From NCBI GenBank assembly GCA_019894765.1, contig JAGXNT010000041.1, forward strand, positions 55,537 through 119,536: a stretch of DNA of 64,000 bases, read 5' to 3'. The position numbers were made by a program, and so were the translations under genes. This DNA comes from Candidatus Heimdallarchaeota archaeon (lineage in GTDB: Archaea > Asgardarchaeota > Heimdallarchaeia > JABLTI01). Positions 1 through 8,304 of the stretch are shown piece by piece. The stretch's first letter is position 1. Each line of letters begins with the position of its first letter. The notes beneath the pieces are model-generated. The model searched no databases. It saw nothing but the letters and a program-made list of their open reading frames with translations, and was not told where the DNA came from.

Positions 1-1126
1 TTCCAGTTTCTGAAACTATAGCAATTTTCGTTTTAGTACCATCCGCATAGGCTAAAACTATGCCATCTTTCACCCATTTCCCACTGTAAGGATTACGATC
101 TAAATCACCTGTAATTTTTCTGAATTTTTCTGCAATTTCCTCAGAATCGATCAGATCATTCCATTTCACCAAGTCAAAAATCCAATAATCTCCTTGAGTA
201 TAAAACAAATTATCTCTTTCTTTCATGGAGAGAAGCAATTTCTTCCCATTTGGAGAAACTTCCGAGATTATTGTTTCCTTTGGAAAAGCTATCTTCTGAA
301 TTTCACCAAGATAAGACAAATCTTCCTTTTCCTTCTTCTCGTTTTCTTTGTCTTCTTTTTTCTTTTCTTTCTTATCCTTTTCTTTTGTAAGATAACTCTT
401 CATTGCTTTTTTCGGATTGATGCTTATTCGATAATTACTTGTCTCGGTAAAATGAACCAAGTCATCACGTATTTTACAATTCAAATAAATAGCATCATTT
501 TGTTTAGATGGGATGTATGTCATAATAGAAAGAGGTTCATCTAGTAATTTGCTGATTTCAATAATTGGTTTCACAAGAGCTTTTATTTCGTTTTCTGTTT
601 TATTCTTCATTTCTTTCTGATAAATTAATATTTTTTCTAAATCAACATAATATAATGCACTTGCACTTTTCTCATGTTCAAAATAAACATAGGAACCAAA
701 TTTATCCTTACGTTTCTTTTTCTCTTGTCTTTCAGGATCTCTTGCTAAATATAATAATCCTTGAGCGAAAATCTTGAAATTTTGAATGCCTTTTTCATGG
801 TTGGTAACCTTCCAGGGTTCACCAACTAAACTATCAAAAACATAAATCTGATTTCCACTTTCTTTATCAGTTGAACTATGTTTTAGGATTGCTAAGGAAT
901 CATTATTTATCCATTCCATTTGAAATACCGAACCAGACCTTGTTAATTGGTAAGTTTTTTCCTCTTTAATTTGATGAATATAACATAATCTTTCATATTG
1001 ATTCTTATTCCAATGGGGTTTAGCTTGTACAAATGCAATCTTATCTCCATTGGGAGAAATTTTGGCAGAAGTTACAAATCCTAGTGTGACTAAATCAGTA
1101 ATAGATGGTTTCTCTTTTGTAGACAT
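1..1126 (-). CDS. S9-family (prolyl oligopeptidase-type) peptidase, N-terminal propeller, partial
   Basis: The frame is open from an ATG at 1126 to the window edge (375 codons); the C-terminus lies outside. The visible part is a beta-propeller of the acylaminoacyl-peptidase/dipeptidyl-peptidase type. It has repeated blades with phrases such as AKISPNGDKIAFV, EVSPNGKKLLLSM and QGDYWIFDL, which are typical of WD40-like PD40 blades in S9 peptidases. The catalytic alpha/beta-hydrolase domain (Ser-Asp-His) would follow downstream and cannot be seen, so peptidase activity is inferred from the family. A lysine/glutamate-rich low-complexity insert lies at about nt 305-380 between two blades. A GGGTG element about 8 nt upstream supports the start. 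It probably removes residues or acyl groups from peptides in the cytoplasm. An alternative is a TolB-like propeller without a protease domain. Confidence 0.8.
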   Translation of the reverse strand, partial: MSTKEKPSITDLVTLGFVTSAKISPNGDKIAFVQAKPHWNKNQYERLCYIHQIKEEKTYQLTRSGSVFQMEWINNDSLAILKHSSTDKESGNQIYVFDSLVGEPWKVTNHEKGIQNFKIFAQGLLYLARDPERQEKKKRKDKFGSYVYFEHEKSASALYYVDLEKILIYQKEMKNKTENEIKALVKPIIEISKLLDEPLSIMTYIPSKQNDAIYLNCKIRDDLVHFTETSNYRISINPKKAMKSYLTKEKDKKEKKKEDKENEKKEKEDLSYLGEIQKIAFPKETIISEVSPNGKKLLLSMKERDNLFYTQGDYWIFDLVKWNDLIDSEEIAEKFRKITGDLDRNPYSGKWVKDGIVLAYADGTKTKIAIVSETG

Positions 1127-1203
1127 TTAATACACCCGAAATCAGATAATTAGTATCTTGTTTTTATTCTTTTGTAAAACTAGTATTAATCAAAAAAAGA
1201 GAG

Positions 1204-1225
1204 AAAAATGTCCCAGTTTGGGACA
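1204..1225 (-). terminator. Intrinsic-type terminator after tldE
   Basis: On the minus strand, 8 nt after the tldE stop, a 7-bp hairpin (TGTCCCA, loop AAC, TGGGACA; 1209-1225) is followed by TTTTTCTCTC and then a run of seven Ts. It separates the tldD-tldE unit from the peptidase gene downstream. Confidence 0.75.
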
Positions 1226-1233
1226 AAAATAGA

Positions 1234-2562
1234 TTATTTTCCAGCAATAGTCATTTCTGAAACTTTTATCGCAGGACTATACATATGATCATTGTTTGCA
1301 ACATCACTACCAATGGTATCAATCTTGTCTTTGAGAATTTCAAAGAAATTACCAGCTACAATTACATTGTTCACTGGTTGAGTGAGCTCACCATTTTCGA
1401 TTAAGAACCCATGTGTTACAGTTGCATTCATTTCACCGCTGGTTGGACGGGATAGCCATTCACCAATTGTCCTATCAATGAAGAAGCCTTTCTTTGTATC
1501 TTTGATCATATCTTCTAGACTTGTTGTTCCTGGTTTTATTATGAAATTGTTTAATGAAGGATTGGGAATCTGGAAGTAATCTCGTCGAGCATTACCTGTT
1601 GACTTGGTATTTGCTTTCATTGCTCGGTAATTATCAAATAGAAAATTCTTGAGAACTCCTTTCTCAATCAAGCTCGTTTTCTGGGTTGGATGCCCTTCAC
1701 TATCAAAAGGTCTGGTTCTATAACCCCCAGGCATTGTTCCATCGTCTGTGATTGTAATTCTTTCATCAGCAATTTGTGTGTCTAGTTTTGTAGCAAAGGT
1801 GGATCGTCCTTTCTGAATATTCTCGGCATTAACATTGCTTCCAATCATCAAACCAAACATGAAACAAGCGAATTCGTTTCTCATAATCACAGGTAATTTA
1901 GTGCTTTCAATTGGTTTTGCTTTTATGTGTTGTAGAGCTTGTTCTGCTGCGTAGTCAGCGACTTTATCATAATCTAAGTCTTTCCAGAAACGTACATCTT
2001 GACCTTTAGCACCAGTGCTTTCTCCGCCTTCGATTGCTTTTGTCGATATGTATGTTGAAATTGCTGATCCTTTGTAAGTAATTGTATCATTGTAGCTATT
2101 AGTAATTGATATTTGACCTCGATTTATGTATAAAGTACCTCGAGTAACTTTTACCTTTCTGTCGTTTTCTGTAGCTCTATTAATACCACCTATTATCTTA
2201 TCAATAATAGACTCATATTCTAAACTCTCAAGAGATTTATCATAATTCTTTGTAACGGATGTTTCACCGAATTTCTTGTTAAAGCCATTCCAATTTGGAT
2301 CTTCGGGAGTTGCTTTTGCTATATTAACAGCTTTTTGGACTGCATCAAGAACCTCATCTTTGGTAAGAATGGAAGTTGCATGAAGTCCTAGTTTCTTTCC
2401 AACAGCGACTCTTACACCAATACCAAGAGTATCAGTATTCTTGAACATTTCAATTTCAGAAGAAAAATCGACTTTTGATATTTTCTTTTTTAGAATATAG
2501 ACTTCTGCTTCATCTGCACCGATTTTTAATGCTTTCTTAACTGCTAGTTCGCCAAAATCCAT
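1234..2562 (-). CDS. tldE: TldE/PmbA-type partner of TldD
   Basis: 442 residues, the usual TldE/PmbA length. The TldD/PmbA fold is recognisable from the N-terminal region (DFGELAVKKALKIGADEAE), the central TRGTLYINRGQISITNSYN segment and the C-terminal GEMNATVTHGFLIENGEL segment. The HExxxH zinc motif present in the upstream partner is absent, as is normal for TldE. In known systems TldD and TldE form a heterodimeric zinc protease that degrades or matures unfolded peptides; the archaeal substrate is unknown. The start follows a GGAGG site lying in the last codons of tldD, and only 3 nt separate the two genes, so they should be translationally coupled. A strong hairpin with a T-run follows the stop. 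Confidence 0.93.
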   Translation of the reverse strand: MDFGELAVKKALKIGADEAEVYILKKKISKVDFSSEIEMFKNTDTLGIGVRVAVGKKLGLHATSILTKDEVLDAVQKAVNIAKATPEDPNWNGFNKKFGETSVTKNYDKSLESLEYESIIDKIIGGINRATENDRKVKVTRGTLYINRGQISITNSYNDTITYKGSAISTYISTKAIEGGESTGAKGQDVRFWKDLDYDKVADYAAEQALQHIKAKPIESTKLPVIMRNEFACFMFGLMIGSNVNAENIQKGRSTFATKLDTQIADERITITDDGTMPGGYRTRPFDSEGHPTQKTSLIEKGVLKNFLFDNYRAMKANTKSTGNARRDYFQIPNPSLNNFIIKPGTTSLEDMIKDTKKGFFIDRTIGEWLSRPTSGEMNATVTHGFLIENGELTQPVNNVIVAGNFFEILKDKIDTIGSDVANNDHMYSPAIKVSEMTIAGK

Positions 2563-2565
2563 TTT

Positions 2566-3987
2566 TCATCTTCCTCCAACTGTCATTTTTTGTACTCTGA
2601 TATGAGGACCACCAAATCCACATTTAGCAGTCTGTCCTCCTTTACCACAACCACCAAAATAGCTAGTTGAAATTTCTAAATCATTGCCAACTGCATCAAC
2701 TGTTTTCAATGTATCAAGGATAGCTCCACTGATAACAACACCTCTAACCGGTTCAGCTAATTCACCATTGCGAATCATGATACTTTCTCCGCCGTTAAAT
2801 GTGAATGTCCCAGCACCAACTTCGACTTGACCTCCACCTGATCCTTTGTTTTTGATATAGATGCCTTCTTTTACTCCCTCGAGTAATTCATCGAATTTAA
2901 ATTTTCCACCATCTATATAGGTATTAGTCATTCGGACTTGTGGTTGGTTTTCAAAATCTTGTGCTCTTGAATTGCCAGTAGGTGATACTGATAATACATG
3001 GGCTGAATTTCTATCATGCATATAGCCTTTAAGCACACCCTTGTCTAAAATAACAGTCTTACCTTTTGGAGTACCTTCGTCATCAGTAGGCATATAGAAA
3101 CCACCATCAACTACTCCCTCATCAATGACTGTTACTTGTTCACTAGCTAACTGCTCTCCTAAGCGATCCTTAAGAGTAGAAGTTCCAGTAAATACTAGAT
3201 CTGCTTCTGCCGCATGTCCAAAAGCTTCATGAATCAAAATTCCTACGAGTCTTGGATCAACAACAACAGGATAAGTTCCTGGAGGAGGAGCTTTTGCTTG
3301 TACAGAACGCAAAGCTAGTTCGGATAAATCTACTGAGAAATCATTCCAATCTCTTTTTTTAACAAATTCAAAACCACCGCATTCGCCATGTCCATGAAAC
3401 ATCGATTCCATTTTTCCATTTGATGCTGCAACAGAAATTTCAAAAATACCAATTAAAGGTACTTCGACTGTTGTCTGTGTTCCATGTGATGATAAGAAAT
3501 ATCTATAATCGAGTGAGGAACCCATCACGGTTATAACGTTCTTAATTTCATCATTAATCATTGCGGCTTTATTAGTTTCAATAAGCAATTTGACTTTCTC
3601 CTCGGGAGAAATATCTATAGGATCAATTTTCATTGAAACTTTTTTATCAAGCTTTATGGCTTTTGTATCTGCAAAATTACCTTTATTGCTCTTAAATGAT
3701 TTAGCTAATTTTAACGCTTCTTGAAGAGTCTTATCTATATTATTTTTAGATAGATCGCTTGTTGAAGCAAAACCAACTGCACCATTGAGTACTACACGTA
3801 AACCCAAACCTGCAAAGTTTTGAGATTTGTAGTCTTCTAGAGTTTTGTTTTCAACTCGTATCTGTTCGTTGTTATTAAGATGATAACGAACATCAATGTA
3901 CGATGCACCGAGTTTAAGAGCTTTATCAATGATTTTCTCAGGCTCGAGTTGTTCAATTGTTTCCTTAAAACTACTCATACCTTTCAC
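2566..3987 (-). CDS. tldD: TldD zinc metalloprotease
   Basis: 473 residues. The catalytic motif HEAFGHAAEAD (HExxxH plus downstream acidic residues) lies at about residues 253-263. The glycine-rich C-terminal segment (GCGKGGQTAKCGFGGPH) is typical of TldD. It forms the active subunit of the TldD/TldE protease with the next gene. Two starts are possible: GTG at 3987 or ATG at 3978 three codons later. Neither has a well-spaced Shine-Dalgarno sequence, so the first few residues are uncertain. It is the first gene of a two-gene operon. The upstream gap (3988-4133) ends in the terminator of the preceding nuclease gene. Confidence 0.95.
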   Translation of the reverse strand: MKGMSSFKETIEQLEPEKIIDKALKLGASYIDVRYHLNNNEQIRVENKTLEDYKSQNFAGLGLRVVLNGAVGFASTSDLSKNNIDKTLQEALKLAKSFKSNKGNFADTKAIKLDKKVSMKIDPIDISPEEKVKLLIETNKAAMINDEIKNVITVMGSSLDYRYFLSSHGTQTTVEVPLIGIFEISVAASNGKMESMFHGHGECGGFEFVKKRDWNDFSVDLSELALRSVQAKAPPPGTYPVVVDPRLVGILIHEAFGHAAEADLVFTGTSTLKDRLGEQLASEQVTVIDEGVVDGGFYMPTDDEGTPKGKTVILDKGVLKGYMHDRNSAHVLSVSPTGNSRAQDFENQPQVRMTNTYIDGGKFKFDELLEGVKEGIYIKNKGSGGGQVEVGAGTFTFNGGESIMIRNGELAEPVRGVVISGAILDTLKTVDAVGNDLEISTSYFGGCGKGGQTAKCGFGGPHIRVQKMTVGGR

Positions 3988-4123
3988 ATCATTATGTTAA
4001 ACTAATTCTCTTGAATCTTAACCAACCTTTTGGTTGTTTTTATTAATCTCGGTTAAACTTGAGATATTCTGCACTCTAGTAAATCTAGATTAATCTGCAT
4101 TATTCTTTAGTGTGGTCACGAAC

Positions 4124-4151
4124 TAAAAGAAAAATGGTCAAAAATGACCAT
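4124..4151 (-). terminator. Terminator after the Mre11-like gene
   Basis: Minus strand: a perfect 7-bp stem (ATGGTCA / TGACCAT) with a TTTT loop at 4134-4151, starting 5 nt after the stop, followed by TTTTTCTTTTAG. The best-formed terminator in the window. Confidence 0.8.
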
Positions 4152-4156
4152 GTTTT

Positions 4157-5170
4157 TTACCTCTTAAAACTCTTTGAAAATCCAGGAACAAGAAATGGTA
4201 AAAGATTTTCTTCATAAAGAGGTTTTAAAACTTGATTAGGAAATCGAGGATTTATGGTTAATAGAGGAAATTGCTTTTCAGGAAAATGATTTCGAATTGA
4301 TTCTACTTCATCAGTAGTGAGAGCTCGTCCAGTTAAACGAATAAGAGTTCTTATCATCCCACCTTCAATTTGTTGTTTTAGATCATTGAAGTCTAGTTCA
4401 TGTTTAGTGAGATTTTTTTCTATAACATTCATAGGTATTGATGGTAATTCTTTGAATTCAACTTGCAGTTGTTTTTCCTCTAGGTCAATTAATAGGTAAC
4501 CTTTGGGTTCGATGATTTCAATGAAACTTGTTCGTTCTGTGGATCCGGGATAGACAACAAAACCTTTCATAAGTGATTGAGCCCGATGAATATGCCCAGA
4601 AACAATTAGTTTTATGCTGTCAGGAAACAGTAGAGGGTCTATTGCTCCGTGATTAATATTAAATCTAAATTTTTGAGGACCAAATTCTGCCCCATCAAAT
4701 AATTGGTGACACAGAATTAAACATGGTTTATGCTCAAATTCTTTTAAGACTCGAGATAGTTTGTCATCAATTAACTTTGAAATATTGTTGGAATAAGGAA
4801 AACCAATTAGTGCACAATCTTCTAAATCTTTCACTGCAAATTCAGAGAAGAAATGACTTTTTGGATGAAACCTTAGGAGAGTATCTGGCAAGATGGATCT
4901 TTCATGATTCCCAGGTGCAATTACAAAACCAATGTCTTCTGTTAGTATTTGTTCTATGATTTTATATGCTCTTGTAACCACTTTCCTTCTAGGCTTGCTT
5001 CGATTAAATATATCTCCCCCATGGAGAATATAATCGACTTTTTCTCTTTTAGCTATTTCTATTATCTCTTCGAACACTCCAAACATTCGCTCATAAACGA
5101 ATTTCCTTGCTTGTGATGTTCTCCCGGTTTCATATCCGAGGTGTGTGTCCGCAATAGCTAAGAAGCGCAT
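4157..5170 (-). CDS. Mre11/SbcD-like metallophosphoesterase (DNA repair nuclease)
   Basis: 337 residues with the calcineurin-like phosphoesterase motifs in order: DTHLGY (residues 8-13), GGDIFNRSKP (about 51-60), GNHE (about 92-95), CHQLF (about 155), SGHIH (about 191-195). These supply the two-metal site of SbcD/Mre11 nucleases. Mre11 works with the ATPase Rad50 on DNA double-strand ends. No rad50 or herA gene is adjacent, and the protein is shorter than typical archaeal Mre11, so it could be a stand-alone relative. It is divergent from the padR gene and shares its AT-rich promoter region; a TATA-like element is readable in both directions at about 5236-5246. A terminator follows the stop. 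Confidence 0.85.
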   Translation of the reverse strand: MRFLAIADTHLGYETGRTSQARKFVYERMFGVFEEIIEIAKREKVDYILHGGDIFNRSKPRRKVVTRAYKIIEQILTEDIGFVIAPGNHERSILPDTLLRFHPKSHFFSEFAVKDLEDCALIGFPYSNNISKLIDDKLSRVLKEFEHKPCLILCHQLFDGAEFGPQKFRFNINHGAIDPLLFPDSIKLIVSGHIHRAQSLMKGFVVYPGSTERTSFIEIIEPKGYLLIDLEEKQLQVEFKELPSIPMNVIEKNLTKHELDFNDLKQQIEGGMIRTLIRLTGRALTTDEVESIRNHFPEKQFPLLTINPRFPNQVLKPLYEENLLPFLVPGFSKSFKR

Positions 5171-5236
5171 ACTATTTCTTGCTTATTTTTTTCATTAAAA
5201 CTTTTCCAGTCTGTTTTTTCATGCTAAAAGTTATCT

Positions 5237-5270
5237 TTATATATGAGGTATACTATACGTAATATAGTAT
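5237..5270 (+). promoter_or_regulatory. padR promoter with palindromic operator
   Basis: A TATA element (5237-5246) is followed by a perfect inverted repeat, ATACTAT - 7 nt - ATAGTAT (5250-5270), at the expected transcription start. A repressor bound here would block initiation. Autoregulation by the PadR protein encoded 57 nt downstream is the likely explanation. Confidence 0.55.
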
Positions 5271-5326
5271 TACTTGGATAGTGTTCCGAGAATACTACAA
5301 AAAAACACAAAAAAAGGTGATAGCGA

Positions 5327-5848
5327 GTGTTAAAAAAAGTAAAAACATTTCATCCGGAAGCACTCATCGGAACTGATCATTTCAGAACCTATGTAGAAGG
5401 ATTCGAATCAGAGCTTTTACGTGGGATCTCAACAGTAGCAGTGTTACAAATAATCAAACGCTATCCAAGAGATGGAATCTACGGATACCAACTCTTAAAG
5501 GAATTAGAAGAAGAAACAAAGAATGTTCTGATAATAGATGAAGGAACAATCTATCCATTGTTGAGAAAAATGGAGAAAGATGGAGTGCTATCCTCAGAGA
5601 AAAAAGAGCTCGGTGGTCGCCCAAGAAGATACTATATTCTCACAGAAGAAGGAATAAAATTGTTGAATCATATGTCTGGTTTTTTTGCTAAGCTTTTAGA
5701 AGCTATGTCCCCATTAATGGATTACCAGATCAAGTTACCTGAAGACAGGTTCATGTATTGCCCTAATTGTGCAAACAAGATCAAGCTTGATGATTTTGCA
5801 AAATTCTGTGAAGTATGTGGGTTATATATAGAAGAAATAAAGGCATAA
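5327..5848 (+). CDS. PadR-family regulator with C-terminal zinc ribbon
   Basis: 173 residues. Residues about 30-115 form the PadR winged helix (YGYQLLKELEEE, GTIYPLLRKMEKDGVL, GGRPRRYYILTEEG). The C-terminus carries a zinc ribbon, two CxxC pairs (CPNC and CEVC) at about residues 144-163, which is additional to the minimal PadR fold. The GTG start at 5327 is set by AAAGGTGAT ending 6 nt upstream. The next gene, 11 nt downstream, encodes a HAAS-domain membrane protein; PadR plus HAAS is a recurrent pair in which the membrane protein is thought to respond to envelope signals. An inverted repeat over the promoter suggests autorepression. Confidence 0.92.
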   Translation: MLKKVKTFHPEALIGTDHFRTYVEGFESELLRGISTVAVLQIIKRYPRDGIYGYQLLKELEEETKNVLIIDEGTIYPLLRKMEKDGVLSSEKKELGGRPRRYYILTEEGIKLLNHMSGFFAKLLEAMSPLMDYQIKLPEDRFMYCPNCANKIKLDDFAKFCEVCGLYIEEIKA

Positions 5849-5859
5849 GGTGAGTAAAA

Positions 5860-7146
5860 ATGAGTAACGAAAATAACAATTACGATAATAATACTGATAG
5901 ACGACAAGAATTGATTAAGTCTTTTCTTAATAACGTTGAAAGGAAATTACCGTTTTGGTTAAAAGATGAAAGAGATAATATCAATGATATTTTAGAGGAA
6001 TTAGAAACTCATATTTGGGACCGTGCTTCAGAACTAGCTGAAGGTGGAGACCCCTCTGAAGAACAAATTGAACTAGTAATAGAACAAATGGGCTCACCTG
6101 GCAAAATTGCTGGTGAATATAAGCGACGTGGAAAACCAAAATTCTATATTACTGAGGAATTATTCCCACTTTATCAAAGAATTTTGATCATTGCTGTCGC
6201 AGTTCTAGCGAGTTTTAATTTTCTTGGGATGCTATTCAGTATTGGTAGTAAAGGAGCAGGTCGTCTCTTCGGTGACTTCTTCCAAGGAATCTTCATTAGT
6301 TTTGCAATTGCATTAATTCTAATTACTATACAATTTGTAATGCTTTCAAGAGAAGGATATCTTCCAGAAGACTTTAATCGATTTACCTCAAGACTTCCAA
6401 TAACAGTGCGACGGTTTTTTGAAACAAGACCATCAGAAACTACCGAAACAGCTGAAGCACAACCAGAAGTTGCTGCAAAAACAGCTGCAATACCAACAAC
6501 AACAGAAACAGAAGTACTAATTTCTACTCCTAAGATCGTCATTGATACGGAAAAACCACAGATTGTTAAAGAAACTATCATAGTCAAAGAACCAAGAATA
6601 ATAAGAGAAGAAAGAAGAGCAGAAAGAGCTGTAAGTTACAAGTATTCTCTCGGAAAAAATTACTTGTCTGAAGGCATTACTGGAATAGCTTTTGGGGCAG
6701 TATTAGTAATTCTACCATTTCTACCTGTATTTGATTTCATTCCTTTTGAATCAATAAAATACTTTATTGTAATATTCGGTGGATTAACTCTTGTAGTAGG
6801 TGTTATCAGATTCATGCAAGCGATTGTAGGCAGAGTTTTACGAATACAACAAGGATTAATGTTCCTAAGTTTGTTTCCACAAGCAGCATTCATTCCATTG
6901 TTCTTGGGATTGATTAGACCAATCCTTGGGTATGATGGCCTTCATCAAGGAGCTCTAAATACTATTGATCATATCATTGCAAACGTAGATTGGATCATGG
7001 ATAAAGCAACTACAGTCCTCGTCTTACAAATAATCGTCTATGTAATCGTTGGTATAACTTCATTAGTGATTATTGCAGAAATGTCAAGAATAGCTAAACT
7101 TGGATCAGAAGGATTCCCAGTAAGAGAAGTAAAAGTGTATCGTTAA
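5860..7146 (+). CDS. HAAS (DUF1700-like) domain membrane protein, PadR partner
   Basis: 428 residues. The N-terminal 90 residues (LPFWLKDERDNINDILEELE, then QIELVIEQMGSPGKIAGEY) match the HAAS/DUF1700-like helical domain that accompanies PadR regulators. Two membrane helices follow (about 104-130 and 140-163), then a roughly 100-residue Thr/Glu/Ala-rich hydrophilic linker, then four more helices in the C-terminal half. The architecture suggests a membrane sensor or stress protein controlled by the preceding PadR. The GGTGAG site overlaps the end of padR, and the genes are 11 nt apart, consistent with one transcript. A hairpin terminator overlaps the stop codon. The signal sensed is unknown. 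Confidence 0.85.
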   Translation: MSNENNNYDNNTDRRQELIKSFLNNVERKLPFWLKDERDNINDILEELETHIWDRASELAEGGDPSEEQIELVIEQMGSPGKIAGEYKRRGKPKFYITEELFPLYQRILIIAVAVLASFNFLGMLFSIGSKGAGRLFGDFFQGIFISFAIALILITIQFVMLSREGYLPEDFNRFTSRLPITVRRFFETRPSETTETAEAQPEVAAKTAAIPTTTETEVLISTPKIVIDTEKPQIVKETIIVKEPRIIREERRAERAVSYKYSLGKNYLSEGITGIAFGAVLVILPFLPVFDFIPFESIKYFIVIFGGLTLVVGVIRFMQAIVGRVLRIQQGLMFLSLFPQAAFIPLFLGLIRPILGYDGLHQGALNTIDHIIANVDWIMDKATTVLVLQIIVYVIVGITSLVIIAEMSRIAKLGSEGFPVREVKVYR

Positions 7147-7171
7147 TGGGTTAACCATTAACTCTTTTTTT
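7142..7171 (+). terminator. Terminator of the padR-HAAS operon
   Basis: An 8-bp stem GTTAATGG / CCATTAAC (7142-7162) that includes the stop codon is followed by TCTTTTTTT. Confidence 0.75.
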
Positions 7172-7175
7172 ATTA

Positions 7176-7434
7176 TCAAATTTTGATACCTGCAGAGCAG
7201 GCACCATATCTTGATCTCTGATTATTATTTCTAATTATCAGCATTCTTACTCGTTTCGAAGCACTTGCAGCGGTGATTGTGATCAATTTTTCATTAATCA
7301 TTACATTGTTTTGAGCTGTAAAAAGCTGTTTACCTGTTGATGTTAAATCTATAATTGATAATTGCACTTTCTATTTGCGCTTTTTCAATCTCTCTGCGAA
7401 TATTCTTTCTAATTGATTCTTTTGTTTTATTCAT
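7176..7434 (-). pseudogene. Small frameshifted ORF pair, unknown
   Basis: On the minus strand an ATG at 7434, 9 nt after a GGAG site, opens a 34-codon ORF (MNKTKESIRKNIRREIEK...) that stops at 7330. A second frame (GTG at 7367 to 7176, 63 residues, including TITAASASKRVRMLIIRNNN) overlaps it. Joining them by one frameshift near 7360 would give a single protein of about 86 residues with a charged amphipathic N-terminus. No family is recognised. Either this is one decayed gene or the upper ORF is a short peptide and the lower one chance. Confidence 0.3.
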
Positions 7435-7829
7435 TTTTCTAACTCCATTTATTTTTTTATTTTAAGTTCATTCTATCAGGAATTTCCATTCCTGGCTGTT
7501 CTAACATCTTTTTTACTTTAAATTTTAGATTGGATTTTTGTTTATACACTTCAATCACCTTTTTTTCTCACAACTATTTGCCAGTTGTGTAAATTCAAAT
7601 TCATTTTTTATACTTGAAACTCAAAAACCGAGTTCTAGGTCAATACTCAAAACTACTCACAAGAGTTATTTTGTGAGCGAAAGAGTATCTGACAATTTCT
7701 TATATAAAGTCATCGCAACGAAACGGTAAAAATTTTTCAGTGTAAGAATTACATCTGCAATTATGAAATTGAAAAAGAAAAAAGATGAGAGAATCTCAGA
7801 TCTTTCATGAGCTGAGAATCTTTAGGTTT
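7435..7829. other. Gap without a supported gene
   Basis: 395 nt of very AT-rich sequence. The only plus-strand ORF (7538-7729) has no ribosome-binding site and Phe/Ser/Asn-rich low-complexity composition, so I do not call it. No tRNA-like or strongly structured element was seen. An imperfect inverted repeat around 7785-7822 (ATCTCAG ... CTGAGAAT) is the only structure noticed. Confidence 0.5.
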
Positions 7830-8166
7830 TCATTGTACAAATCTGCTAACTTCTTTGTATCGCATTTCAAACCAAGTCTTACCGCGAATGCGCCGTCTAA
7901 ACCAGTCTGGCATAATCCAGCCTAGATAGAGGAAAACATAAGATACTAAGAAAGCTATTTTTCTTATAATCGAAAAGACAAGGGGCATAACTGATGTTTC
8001 CCATGGAATTGCGATTTCCATAGAGATGATAAAACCAGCAAACATATAGAATTACTAAACCCCATGCAATGAGTTGTAATCCTCTTTTTCTGATTTCTTT
8101 ATCTGTTCTTCTTGAAAGTATAAAAGCTCGAACGTATATTCTTGCATTAATATAAAGTTGAATTCT
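7830..8166 (-). pseudogene. Frameshifted fragment of a membrane protein
   Basis: Two minus-strand frames read as consecutive parts of one membrane protein. The frame from 8166 gives INARIYVRAFILSRRTDK followed by EIRKRGLQLIAWGLVILY. From about 8045 a frame shifted by one base continues as MFAGFIISMEIAIPW and ends in two hydrophobic helices and YLGWIMPDWFRRRIRGK. No in-frame start exists before the upstream stop at 8167-8169. The intact protein would have at least three membrane helices and a basic C-terminus. The family is not identified. It is a decayed gene or carries a sequencing frameshift. Confidence 0.5.
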
Positions 8167-8250
8167 TTAGGCAAATTGCTACTGATAAAATGATGAATCC
8201 TATGGAACTTTTCTTTAGTAAAAACTATCGGCTTATTAGATGAATTGTAG

Positions 8251-8292
8251 AAAAATTAGATGAATATTAAATAAATGATGCATTTATCTAAT
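8251..8292 (-). terminator. Terminator of the ABC exporter operon
   Basis: Minus strand, 13 nt after the permease stop: a nested hairpin (outer ATTAGAT / ATCTAAT, inner AAATG / CATTT) followed by TTTTTC. Confidence 0.55.
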
Positions 8293-8304
8293 ATTCTTTT
8301 TTGA

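Noticed and set aside
194..777. Two plus-strand ORFs rich in Phe and Leu
   Set aside because: They are antisense shadows of the S9 peptidase gene, which reads open on the minus strand through the whole stretch.
7538..7729. Plus-strand ORF of 63 residues
   Set aside because: Low-complexity Phe/Ser/Asn composition, no ribosome-binding site and no domain.
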